Positions 16,295 through 25,400 of a stretch of 36,009 nucleotides of DNA are shown piece after piece (within the stretch, counting starts at the first letter, position 1; each line of letters begins with the position of its first letter). A model generated the notes under the pieces. It did no database searches, was not told where the DNA came from, and saw nothing but the letters and a program-made list of their open reading frames with translations. The stretch is from assembly GCA_903881085.1 (NCBI GenBank), contig CAIRSA010000523.1, positions 1 through 36,009 of the forward strand, written 5' to 3'. The stretch comes from an uncultured Acidobacteriia bacterium (GTDB lineage Bacteria > Acidobacteriota > Terriglobia > Bryobacterales > Bryobacteraceae). The position numbers and the translations under genes are program-made.

Positions 16295-17647
16295 ATGAAT
16301 AGGCGTGATGTTCTGAAATACATGGGCGGCGGATTCGGCATGGCCGGCTTTGCGGGCGTGCTGGGCGCGGCGTCGCGTGCGCCGCACTTTCCGGCGAAGG
16401 CGAAGCACGTGATCTTTCTGTATCTGAACGGCGGCATGTCGCAGGTCGATACGTTCGATCCAAAGCCGGAGCTCGACAAGCATCACGGCGAACCGATGCC
16501 GGGGCCGAAGATCAAGACCGATCGCGCGTCGGGCAATCTGATGAAGTCGCCATTCGCGTTCAAGCATTGCGGCAAGAGCGGACTGGAAGTGAGCGAGATC
16601 TTTCCCAAAGTGGGCGAGAAGATTGACGACTTCTGCGTGATCCGTTCGATGTATACGGACAGCGGGAACCATGAGCCTTCGATGCTGATGATGAACTGCG
16701 GTCACGGGCTGCCGGGGCGGCCATCGATGGGATCTTGGCTGACGTATGGGCTGGGCAGCGAGAACAAGAATCTGCCAGGTTTTGTGGTGCTGTCGCCAGG
16801 CCTTCCGGTTGGCGGTTCGCAACTGTGGGATTCGGCGTTTCTGCCGGCAGAGTTTCAGGGCGTGCAGGTTCACAATGAGGAGACGCTGCCGGAAAAGCTG
16901 GTGCAGAATATTCGCAACACCACATTGAGCGCGGCGGAGCAGGAGCGGCAGTTGAGCCTGCTCGACAAGTTGAACAAGCAATATCTGGCGCAGTTGGGCA
17001 AGCAGCCTCAACTGGAAGCGAGCATCCAATCGATGGAGGTTGCCTATCGCATGCAGATGGAAGCGCCGGAGGTGCTCGACATTCGCAAGGAACCTGAACA
17101 TGTTCGCGAGCGGTATGGCGAAGGCAGCTTCGGGCGCGGATGTCTGATGGCGCTGCGCATGGTGGAAAAGGGCGTGCGCATGGTGCAGGTCTACTTCGGG
17201 AATTTTCAGCCCTGGGATAGTCACGACGATATTTTGATTCACGCGAAATTGGCTGCCGCAGCGGATGCGCCGATTGCTGCGCTGATCGAAGATTTGAAAT
17301 CGCGCGGGCTGTTCGATTCGACCGTTGTGCTGATCGCCAGCGAGTTCGGACGCACGCCGATGATCCAGAACAGCGGCCTGGAAAAGGTGGGCAACGGGCG
17401 CGATCACAACGTGCCGGGCTTCACGGCGCTTGTTGCGGGAGGCGGCTTCAAAGGCGGCATCGCTTATGGAGCGACGGATGATTTCGGCTTTAAGGCCGTC
17501 GAGAAGCGAGTGCATCCGCACGATCTGCATGCGACGGTGTTGAACCAGATGGGCATCGATCACACGCGGTTGACGTATCGCTATAGCGGACGCGATTACC
17601 GGCTGACGGACGTGGCAGGCACGGTGATCAAAGACATTATTTCGTGA
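16295..17647 (+). CDS. DUF1501 family protein, Tat-exported
   Basis: A 450-residue DUF1501 protein, related to the alkaline phosphatase/sulfatase fold. The N terminus (MNRRDVLKYMGGGFGMAGFAG) is a twin-arginine signal. The first strand reads HVIFLYLNGGMSQVDTFDPKPEL, and family features include GNHEPSMLMMNCG, SEFGRTPMIQ and NVPGFTALVAGGGFKGG. Such proteins are nearly always encoded just after PSCyt1/DUF1549 genes, as here (nine bases away), and the pair is thought to act together on a periplasmic substrate, possibly a polysaccharide; no activity is established. Good ribosome-binding site, AAGGAG, before the ATG. Its stop overlaps the next start (GTGA). Confidence 0.93.
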   Translation: MNRRDVLKYMGGGFGMAGFAGVLGAASRAPHFPAKAKHVIFLYLNGGMSQVDTFDPKPELDKHHGEPMPGPKIKTDRASGNLMKSPFAFKHCGKSGLEVSEIFPKVGEKIDDFCVIRSMYTDSGNHEPSMLMMNCGHGLPGRPSMGSWLTYGLGSENKNLPGFVVLSPGLPVGGSQLWDSAFLPAEFQGVQVHNEETLPEKLVQNIRNTTLSAAEQERQLSLLDKLNKQYLAQLGKQPQLEASIQSMEVAYRMQMEAPEVLDIRKEPEHVRERYGEGSFGRGCLMALRMVEKGVRMVQVYFGNFQPWDSHDDILIHAKLAAAADAPIAALIEDLKSRGLFDSTVVLIASEFGRTPMIQNSGLEKVGNGRDHNVPGFTALVAGGGFKGGIAYGATDDFGFKAVEKRVHPHDLHATVLNQMGIDHTRLTYRYSGRDYRLTDVAGTVIKDIIS

Positions 17648-18723
17648 ACGCACTGAGTGGAATTACCGTTCTCGATTTGACTCGCTTGCTGCCCGGCGGG
17701 GCCGCCAGCGCGGCTTTGCAGGCGGAGGGCGCGGAGATCGTCAAGATTGAAGAGCCTGTGGTTGGCGACTACGCGCGCACGATGGCTCCACTGATTGATG
17801 GCGTTGGCGCGGTGTTTCTCGAGACCAACGGCGGCAAGAAGTCCGTTGCGATCAACCTGAAACATGCGAGTGGCCGGGAGGCTTTTCTGCCACTTGCGGC
17901 GCGTGCCGATGTTTTGCTGGAAGGCAACCGGCCGGGCACCATGAAGAGGTTGGGGCTGGATTACGATACGCTGGCGGAACGGAATCCCCGGCTGATTTAT
18001 GTTTCGATTTCGGGCTATGGACAAATGGGCGAGATGGCCGGAAAAGCCGGACACGACATCAACTACATCGCCATGGCGGGCCTGCTTGGCGTGAACACCG
18101 TACGCTCTGGAATGCCTGTGATTCCTGGGGTTCAGCTGGCAGACCTGGCGGGCGGCACTTTGCAGGCGGTGAATCGAATTCTGCTGGCGTTATTGGAGCG
18201 GTCGGGCACGGGCCGGGGGCAGTTCATCGATGTCTCCATGACGGCGGGGATTGCTGCTCTGATGACGATTCCGCAGGCATGGCAAAAGGCGACGGGCCGG
18301 CAGATGCGTTGCTCGAATGAACTGCTGACTGGACGCTATGCCTGCTACAACGTATATCAATCGAGCGACAGGCAGTGGTTCGCGGTGGGCGCGCTGGAGC
18401 CGAAGTTTTGGCAAGCGCTGTGCGCGGCTCTTGGGTGCGAAGAGTTGTGCTGCGAGCAGTTCGCGGAAGAGCCACGGCAGACGGCGGTGATTGCTGCGAT
18501 CGCGGAGCGGTTTGCGGAGAAGACGGACGCGGAGTGGCGCGTGTTCTGGGCCGCCCACGATGCTTGCGTGACTCCGGTTTTGCAGGTCGCGGAGACGCCA
18601 ATGACGGAAGCCGCGGCGGTTCCGCTGTTGGGCGAGCACACGCGGGAAGTGCTGTTGAGTGCAGGTCTGGACGAGGCGCGGATTGACGCCTTGGCGGCGC
18701 AGGGTGTGATTCGATGCGGTTGA
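17644..18723 (+). CDS. CaiB/BaiF family protein, alpha-methylacyl-CoA racemase-like
   Basis: A 359-residue family III CoA-transferase-fold protein. The catalytic residues of alpha-methylacyl-CoA racemase (M. tuberculosis MCR H126, D156, E241) are matched by H137 in GHDINY, D167 in VQLADLAGG and E252 in GALEPKFW. The spacings are identical (30 and 115 residues), so a racemase is more likely than a transferase. It would interconvert (2R)- and (2S)-2-methylacyl-CoA esters. It starts at GTG inside the DUF1501 stop (GTGA), so it is translationally coupled. A cytoplasmic acyl-CoA enzyme within an export-oriented operon is odd. Confidence 0.88.
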   Translation: MNALSGITVLDLTRLLPGGAASAALQAEGAEIVKIEEPVVGDYARTMAPLIDGVGAVFLETNGGKKSVAINLKHASGREAFLPLAARADVLLEGNRPGTMKRLGLDYDTLAERNPRLIYVSISGYGQMGEMAGKAGHDINYIAMAGLLGVNTVRSGMPVIPGVQLADLAGGTLQAVNRILLALLERSGTGRGQFIDVSMTAGIAALMTIPQAWQKATGRQMRCSNELLTGRYACYNVYQSSDRQWFAVGALEPKFWQALCAALGCEELCCEQFAEEPRQTAVIAAIAERFAEKTDAEWRVFWAAHDACVTPVLQVAETPMTEAAAVPLLGEHTREVLLSAGLDEARIDALAAQGVIRCG

Positions 18724-20150
18724 GGTTCTTATGGAACTCGCCCAAACAACGGAGCTTGGCGCAGCGGGTAAGGCGTGAGGTCCTGGTAGGATATTGGGCT
18801 GCCCCGGCCCTGTTTGGGCTTTTGATGACCCTACCCCTCTTCGCTCAGTCTGACGTGCGAGCGCTGCTGAGGAAGGACAAGCCGGCGGAGGCGTTGGAGT
18901 TGGCGAACCGCCTGATGGTTGGGCGTGCGTGCGATGCTGTATTGCTCGCGACGGCTGGCGACGCACAATTCCGGCTGGGATTGTTTGAAACGGCGAAGGC
19001 CAGTTATGTTCGATCGCTTGCCTGCGATGCGGGCAGTGCGCGGGCGCTGCTGGGACTGGGGAGGTTGAACATTACGCTGAAGATGCATCGGACGGCGGAG
19101 GCGCTGATCCGGCGGGCGTATGCGGCGGACTCCGATGACCCGGAGATCCTGCGCGACTGGGCGGATGTTCAAGAGGACTATCTCGATGAAGTCGCCGCCT
19201 TGGAGCGGTATCTGTTGCTGGGAATCGAAGAAGATCAGGAGAAGCTGATCGATGCGCGCAATCGTATAAGCTTTCTGAAAACGACCGGGGGACTGAAGTC
19301 GGCGACGCTGACGGATCCGCCGGAGGAGGCGGTGGTGCGCTTATCCCTGGTGGAGACGCGCGGGTTTGGAATTGCGATCTCCATCAATGGCGGCAAGGCC
19401 GAGACGCTTTTGTTCGATACCGGCGCGGGCGGCATAACGATTCCGCGCAAGCTGGCTATGCGGCTTGGCGTGAAGCCGATTGCGTCGAGCCGGCTCAGTG
19501 GCGTGGGCGATGGCGGATGGAAGACGGCGAGCATGGGGATAGCGGAATCGTTGCAGATTGGCCCGCTGCACTACAAAGATGTTCCGGTGACGATTTCCGA
19601 TAAACAGTCGACGGGCACAAGCGCGGGGCTGATGGGGTCGAGTTTGTTCAATGAGTTTGTGGCAACACTGGATGGGCCGCGGCGGATACTGCGCTTGGAT
19701 CTGCGAAGGGCGATGGATGGCGAAGGCGATGCGGTGGTGCCATCGGGAGAGGAAGAGTTCACGAAGGTACGAGCCTTCCACCATCTGCTGCTGGTGGATA
19801 CGGTGGCGGGCGGGAAAACCAACGGCTGGTTTCTGATCGATTCCGGCGCGTCGAGCAACATGATTTCGCTCGCGCTGGCGCGGGCGGCGCGTGTGTACAC
19901 AGCGCCGGGAAACGTGCAATTGACGGGCGTTTCAGGGCGCGTGGACCGCCCGGTTGTGGCGCGCGGGCTGGACCTGTTGTTTGCCGGTTTTCATTGGGCG
20001 AATCGGGAAGCCATGGCGTTTGAATTCCAAAACTTGAACAAATCGGTAGGGACGGAGATTTCGGGATTGATTGGCTTTCCGACGCTCGAACAAATTGTGA
20101 CCACGATAGACTATCCGAATGGCTTGGTGAGATTTCAAAAGGAAAAATGA
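18714..20150 (+). CDS. Exported TPR protein with two tandem retropepsin-like aspartic protease domains
   Basis: A 478-residue protein. The likely signal peptide is the hydrophobic stretch from about residue 29 to 44 (AAPALFGLLMTLPLFA, then QSD), after a long basic n-region. TPR-like helices follow (about 47-185). The first protease domain (about 205-330) has D235 in LLFDTGAGG and GLMGSSLF. The second (about 350-478) has D376 in FLIDSGASS and GLIGFPTLEQ. Two Asp-Thr/Ser-Gly halves on one chain would make a pepsin-like pair, where retropepsins normally dimerise. The start at 18714 overlaps the racemase gene by 10 bases; ATG 18825 is in frame but would delete most of the signal. A conserved hairpin element (18740-18819) lies inside the region coding for residues 9-36. 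Confidence 0.85.
   Translation: MRLRFLWNSPKQRSLAQRVRREVLVGYWAAPALFGLLMTLPLFAQSDVRALLRKDKPAEALELANRLMVGRACDAVLLATAGDAQFRLGLFETAKASYVRSLACDAGSARALLGLGRLNITLKMHRTAEALIRRAYAADSDDPEILRDWADVQEDYLDEVAALERYLLLGIEEDQEKLIDARNRISFLKTTGGLKSATLTDPPEEAVVRLSLVETRGFGIAISINGGKAETLLFDTGAGGITIPRKLAMRLGVKPIASSRLSGVGDGGWKTASMGIAESLQIGPLHYKDVPVTISDKQSTGTSAGLMGSSLFNEFVATLDGPRRILRLDLRRAMDGEGDAVVPSGEEEFTKVRAFHHLLLVDTVAGGKTNGWFLIDSGASSNMISLALARAARVYTAPGNVQLTGVSGRVDRPVVARGLDLLFAGFHWANREAMAFEFQNLNKSVGTEISGLIGFPTLEQIVTTIDYPNGLVRFQKEK
18740..18819 (+). ncRNA. Structured hairpin element, copy A
   Basis: Outer stem GCCCAAACA (18740-18748) with TGTTTGGGC (18811-18819), 9 bp. The left internal loop is ACGGAGCTT (9 nt), the right is GGCCC (5 nt). 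The second stem is GGCGCAGC (18758-18765) with GCTGCCCC (18798-18805), one mismatch. The apical part contains TCCTGGTAGGA. Compared with copy B, three A-T pairs replace three G-C pairs in the outer stem. It lies within the 5' end of the aspartic-protease frame. Confidence 0.7.
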
Positions 20151-21295
20151 TGAAACTGAGTTTGTTTGCATTTACGATGACGGCGGCATTTGCGGCCCAG
20201 CCGTTTCTGGAATCGGAGCTGATTATTCCGCTGGAGAAACTGCACAACCATTCGTCGTGCGTGGTGGAGTTGCCGAATAAGGACCTGTATGTGTGCTGGT
20301 ACAACGGGTCGGGCGAACGCACGGCCGATGACGTGAAGGTGGAAGGCGCGCGGCTCAAGGCGGGGGCGAAGCAGTGGACCAATCGCATTACGCTGGCCGA
20401 TACGCCGGGGTTTCCGGACACGAATCCGGCGATGTTTGTCGATTCGAAGAAGAAGCTGTGGCTGTTGTGGCCGGTGATTCTGGCGAATGAGTGGCACACG
20501 GCGCTGATGAAGTACCGCATCTCAGCGGACTACAAGGCGGACCCGAAGTGGGAAGTGAACGAGACGATGCACTTCATTCCGCGCAATTATGCGGCAAAGG
20601 TGAAGGCGGCGGCGGAACCGCATATTGAGGAGTCGCCGTTCTGGAAGAAGGCGGTGGAGCGCAGTCTGGACAAGTATTTCATCCGCATGGGATGGATGAC
20701 GCGGGCGCATCCGCTGGAGTTGCCGAGCGGGCGGATCATTGTGCCGCTGTATTCGGATGGCGTGGATTATTCGATGATGGCGATTACGGATGATCGGGGG
20801 AAGAGCTGGACGACGAGCGAGCCGCTGGTTGGTTATGGCACGATTCAGCCTAGCGTGGTGCGCAAGAAGGACGGGACGCTGGTGGCTTATATGCGCGATA
20901 ACGGGCCGCCTCCGAAGCGCGTGGCTACGAGTTTTTCGAAGGATGAGGGGATTACTTGGTCGCCTGTGGTGGATACGGATATTCCGAATCCGGGGTCGGG
21001 CATGGAGGCGATTTCATTGCGCGATGGGACCTGGGCGATGATCTATAACGACCTGGAGAAGGGGCGGCATTCGTTGGCGGTTTCGCTTTCGGATGACGAG
21101 GGGGCGACTTGGAAATGGAAGCGGCATTTGGAGTTGGATAAGCGGGAGACGGGGGCTGGGCAGTATCACTATCCTTCGATTATTCAGGCTATGGATGGGT
21201 CGTTGCATGCTACTTACAGCTTTTATCCGGAGCGGTCGCAGCAGGCGATTAAGCATGCTCATTTCAATGTGGAGTGGGTTAGACACGGGGATTGA
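20147..21295 (+). CDS. Sialidase/BNR-repeat exo-glycosidase-like protein, exported
   Basis: A 382-residue six-bladed beta-propeller protein of the sialidase superfamily (BNR_2). The N terminus (KLSLFAFTMTAAFAAQP) is a signal peptide. Asp-boxes of the form S-x-D-x-G-x-T/S-W appear as TDDRGKSW, SKDEGITW and SDDEGATW. Many acidobacterial relatives are annotated as exo-alpha-sialidases; the real substrate may be another glycan. The ATG overlaps the stop of the protease gene (ATGA), with AAAGGA just upstream. Last gene of the run from 13707. GC-rich inverted repeats follow it. Confidence 0.88.
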   Translation: MMKLSLFAFTMTAAFAAQPFLESELIIPLEKLHNHSSCVVELPNKDLYVCWYNGSGERTADDVKVEGARLKAGAKQWTNRITLADTPGFPDTNPAMFVDSKKKLWLLWPVILANEWHTALMKYRISADYKADPKWEVNETMHFIPRNYAAKVKAAAEPHIEESPFWKKAVERSLDKYFIRMGWMTRAHPLELPSGRIIVPLYSDGVDYSMMAITDDRGKSWTTSEPLVGYGTIQPSVVRKKDGTLVAYMRDNGPPPKRVATSFSKDEGITWSPVVDTDIPNPGSGMEAISLRDGTWAMIYNDLEKGRHSLAVSLSDDEGATWKWKRHLELDKRETGAGQYHYPSIIQAMDGSLHATYSFYPERSQQAIKHAHFNVEWVRHGD

Positions 21296-21309
21296 GTTAG
21301 TTTTTGCAT

Positions 21310-21347
21310 AGGCGAATCGCCTGCGCCACCCATGGACATCCAATGTC
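21310..21347. terminator. Paired inverted repeats between convergent genes
   Basis: AGGCGA-A-TCGCCT (21310-21322) and GACAT-CCA-ATGTC (21335-21347) lie between the sialidase stop and the end of the ThiF-like gene. Neither is followed by a T-run, so classical intrinsic termination is doubtful. Confidence 0.3.
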
Positions 21348-21362
21348 TGCCTGGTAGGGGCA

Positions 21363-22379
21363 TTAACTCCCTACGTATTTGGCGTAGAGGCTGCGGGCTA
21401 TGCCGATGTCGATGGTGCCCTTAATGATTGCCCGGCCGTCGGGGAAGATGGTCAGTTCGTAGGGTTCGGGGAAGAAGCGCAGGGCGAATTCGTTGGCGCG
21501 GACCTGGGCGAGCGGGGCGAGGCGCGTGGCGAGTTCCTGCAGGTCGAGCGGGCGCGAACGTTCGTGGATTTGGACTGCGTTGCGGCCGCAGAGACTGATG
21601 GGAATGCGGCGGCGATCTTCGAGATGCCGGAAGTCGCGCAGGCCGCAGGCTGGACATTGCGGATCGCGCGCGGGCTGGTCGATCTGGCGCACTGCGCCGC
21701 TCCACACGTCGATTGTCGTAATGCGCGGAGGCGTTGCTTGGCCGGCGAGGATGCGCGTCGCTTCGGCCACCTGCAGCGCGGCGATCATGGTGGTGATGGT
21801 GTTGAGCACGCCGGCAGTTTCGCAGGTCGGTTGCGCGCCGGAGGGCGGGTCGGGATAGAGGCATTTGAGGCACGCGGTTCGATTGGGAAGCACGGGCATG
21901 GTAAGCCCATAACTACCAACGGCGGCGCCGTAGACCCACGGGACATCGTTATTGATGCAGAAATCGTTGATCAGGTAGCGGGTCTCGAAGTTGTCGGTGC
22001 CATCGAGAATCAGGGTTGCTTCAGCGAGCAGGTCTTCAATGTTGTGTGGAGTCAAGTCGGCGGCAACGGGGTTTACCGCGATGGTTGAGTTGATGCGTCC
22101 TATGGCTCGCGCGGCGGCGGCGGCTTTGGGCATTCCTTCGCGGGCGTCGGCTTCATCGAAGAGCCATTGGCGCTGGAGGTTGCTGAGCTCCACGTAATCG
22201 CGGTCGATCAGCGTGAGGCGCCCGATGCCGGCGCGGGCCAGTGCTCCGGCCTGAAATGTTCCGAGCGCGCCACAACCGACGATGGCTACGTGTGCATCTA
22301 AAAGCTTCTGCTGGCCCTGTTCGCCGAGCGGGGAAAATACGATTTGCCGCGAGTAACGCTCGCGTTCTGACGATGTCAT
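21363..22379 (-). CDS. ThiF/MoeB-family adenylyltransferase (E1-like)
   Basis: A 338-residue E1-like enzyme that adenylates the C-terminal Gly of a ThiS- or MoaD-type sulfur carrier. The N terminus ERYSRQIVFSPLGEQGQQKL is typical. The ATP-binding GCGALG lies at 35-40, then DYVELSNLQRQ with the conserved Asp and Arg. Zinc ligands are C170/C173 and C242/C245. C186 in PTCETAGV is the candidate thioester Cys. The C-terminal extension (about 255-338, LCGRNAVQI...FPDGRAIIKGT) is usual in a ThiF/MoeB subgroup. No thiamine or molybdopterin genes are adjacent, so which carrier it serves is open. It diverges from the Omp85 gene. Confidence 0.9.
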   Translation of the reverse strand: MTSSERERYSRQIVFSPLGEQGQQKLLDAHVAIVGCGALGTFQAGALARAGIGRLTLIDRDYVELSNLQRQWLFDEADAREGMPKAAAAARAIGRINSTIAVNPVAADLTPHNIEDLLAEATLILDGTDNFETRYLINDFCINNDVPWVYGAAVGSYGLTMPVLPNRTACLKCLYPDPPSGAQPTCETAGVLNTITTMIAALQVAEATRILAGQATPPRITTIDVWSGAVRQIDQPARDPQCPACGLRDFRHLEDRRRIPISLCGRNAVQIHERSRPLDLQELATRLAPLAQVRANEFALRFFPEPYELTIFPDGRAIIKGTIDIGIARSLYAKYVGS

Positions 22380-22387
22380 TCAATCGA

Positions 22388-22412
22388 ATGGTAGCAATGA
22401 TTGCGGTATCAT
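22388..22412. promoter_or_regulatory. Divergent -10 boxes between the ThiF-like and Omp85 genes
   Basis: On the minus strand TACCAT (22388-22393) lies eight bases before the ThiF-like ATG. On the plus strand TATCAT (22407-22412) lies eight bases before GTG 22421. No clear -35 on either side. Confidence 0.35.
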
Positions 22413-22420
22413 GAGTATCA

Positions 22421-25400
22421 GTGGCCAATCAACGCGGCATCCTGTTTAGGAAATCGCCCGGGCAACGGAGCTCGGCGCGGCCGCGACCGGTGGTTGGCAG
22501 CGTCCCCAGATTCTGCAAGCGCGCGCCGGCCCTGCCCGGGCTAGTGGCGATGCTTGCCTTATGGATGGTTTCCCCCCGTGCGGAATTGCGCGCACAAGGG
22601 GAAAGCTATCAGGGAAAACGCATCGCGGAAATCCGGTACGAACCCGAAGAACAGCCGCTTTCCAAAGCGTACCTGCGTTTCATCCAGCCGCTGGCACAGG
22701 GCGATGCGTTCGAACTCATCAAAGTCAGCGAAGCGATCGAGAAGCTGTTCGCATCCGGGCGGTATAGCGACATAGCCGTGGACGCGCAGTTGCGCGGCGA
22801 TGAGATCGTACTTACCTTCAAGACGGAACCTTCGTGGTTCGTGGGCGGGATCACGCTGAGCGGCGTGCCCGATCCGCCGAATGCGGGCCAACTGGAAAGC
22901 AGCACGCAGATGTTGTTGGGGTCGGAGTTTACCGAAGACGATCTGCTTTCGGCGTCGCGCAACATGGAACTGGTGCTGCGCAACAACGGATTCTTTCTAT
23001 CGAGTATTACGCCTCGCTACAACTATGACAAGCCCACGCAGCAGGTGGATATTCAGATCGGCATTACAGCAGGCAAGCGGGCTCGATTCGCAGAGCCCGT
23101 GATTACCGGCAACCTGGTTCATCCGCTGGAGAAGGTGATTGCGGCGGCGCGATGGAAGCGACTGCTCGGGATGTTCGGTTATCAGAGCATCACGGAGAGC
23201 CGCGTGCAAAGTGGTGTGGAGCGCATCCGGGCCATGTATCAAAAGAAGGACCACTTGATGGCGCGGGTCGCGCTGGAAAAGATGACGTACGATGCGGAGA
23301 CCAACACGGCTGCGCCGACGATTCACGTGGATGCGGGGCCGCAGGTGCACATTAAGGCTGACGGAGCGAAGATCTCCAAGGGTAAACTGAAGCAACTTGT
23401 GCCCGTGTTTCAAGAGCGTGCCGTGGACCGCGATTTGCTGGTGGAAGGCCGGAACAACATCACAGAGTATTTTCAATCGAGCGGCTACTTCGACGCGGGT
23501 GTGGACTTCGACACGGAACAGGTCAGCCCGCAAGAGCAACTGATCCGGTACACAATCGACCGCGGCGACCGGTACAAACTAGTGCATCTGGAAGTGACCG
23601 GAAACAAGTATTTCGATGCGCGGACAATTCGCGACCGGTTCAGCATTCTGCCGGCAGACTGGCTGCGCTACCGCAATGGACGGTACAGCGAATCGATGCT
23701 GCGAAAAGATCTAAATTCCATCATGTATTTATACCGCTCCAACGGCTTCATCAATGTGGAGGTGAAGCGGCGCATCGAGCAGAACTACCAGGGCAAGGAA
23801 CTGGATGTGGCGGTGTTCGTAGAGATCGAAGAAGGCGCGCAGGTGCTGGTATCGAACCTGGAACTGACGGGCATCAATCCGAAGGATCTGCCTTATGTGC
23901 AATCGATTTTGAATTCGATGACAGGCCAGCCATACAGCCCGCAGAACATCGCTACGGACCGCGAGACGATTCTGAACTACTTCTTCAACAGCGGCTTTCC
24001 CGATTCCACTTTTGAGTATTCAGAGAAGCCTGGCTCGCAGCCGAATACCGTAGATATGGTGTATGCAATCAAGGAAGGGCCGCGGCGGTTTGTGCGTGAA
24101 GTGATTGTTTCCGGGCTTTCGCGCACCAGTGAACAACTGGTGCGGAGCCGTATCAACCTGCACCCTGGCGATCCGATATCGCAGCAGAAGATGACGGAAA
24201 GCCAGCGCCGGTTGTACGATCTGGGCATCTTCGCGAAGGTGGATATGGCGATTCAAAACCCGGAGGGAGAAGAGCGGGAGAAGAATATTCTATACAACCT
24301 GGAAGAGGCAAGCCGCTATTCGTGGAGCGCCGGATTCGGTGCGCAGATCGCGCGCATCGGCAGTTCCGGCGGTACGAACTTCGACGCACCGGTGGGCTCA
24401 ACCGGCTTTAGTCCGCGCGTTTCGCTGGGCTTGAGCCGCACGAATTTCCTGGGCCTGGGCCACACATTTGGAATCAAGACACGCATATCCGATATTCAAC
24501 GCCGCGCCACGGTCACGTACCTGGCTCCCCAATTCACGGGCAACGAGAGGTTGAACCTGACGCTGACCGGCGTGTACGACGATTCGCGCGACGTGCGAAC
24601 GTTCGCGGCGAAGAGGCAGGAAGGCACGGTCCAGTTGGGTGACAAAGTTTCGCGGTCGATCACTGTGCAGTACCGGCTTACCTACCGCCGCGTAAGCGTG
24701 GATTCGAACAGCTTAAAGATCACGCCCGACCTGATTCCGTTGCTGTCGCAACCGGTGCAACTGGGGATCATCGGCGCGACGTTCATTCAAGACCGGCGCG
24801 ACGATCCGATCGATTCGCGGCGCGGCGTTTACAACACGGTGGACGTAGGCTTTGCGTCGAGCGCGCTGGGTTCGCAGTCGCAGTTTGGACGACTGTTGTT
24901 CCGCAACTCGACCTATCACCGGCTGACGAAGGACGTGTATTTTGCACGCACCACGACGTTCGGGATTTTGTCGAGCCTGCGTACCGCGGACACTCCGTTG
25001 GACGTCCCGCTGCCGGAGCGGTTCTTTGCGGGCGGCGCGAACTCGCACCGCGGATTTCCGGACAATCAAGCAGGGCCTCGCGATCCGATTACAGGGTTTC
25101 CAATCGGCGGAAAAGCGCTGTTGGTGAGCGGGATTGAATTGCGTTTCCCATTGATCGGCGACAGCATTGGCGGCGTACTCTTCCACGATGCGGGCAACGT
25201 GTATTCGAGTCTTGGGAAGATTTCGTTCCGATTCGATCAACGCAACATGACGGACTTCGATTACATGGTGCAGGCAGTAGGCTTCGGAATTCGATACCGC
25301 ACACCGGTTGGACCGATTCGCGTAGACTTCGCATTTGCGCCGAATTCACCGCGCTTTGAAGGGTTCAGCGGCACGCAGGATCAATTGCTGCTGGGCCAGG

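Noticed and set aside
16163..17653. 496-codon minus-strand frame opposite the DUF1501 gene
   Set aside because: Antisense frame caused by high GC. DUF1501 similarity on the plus strand is complete, and the antisense product is a His/Arg-rich sequence without domains.
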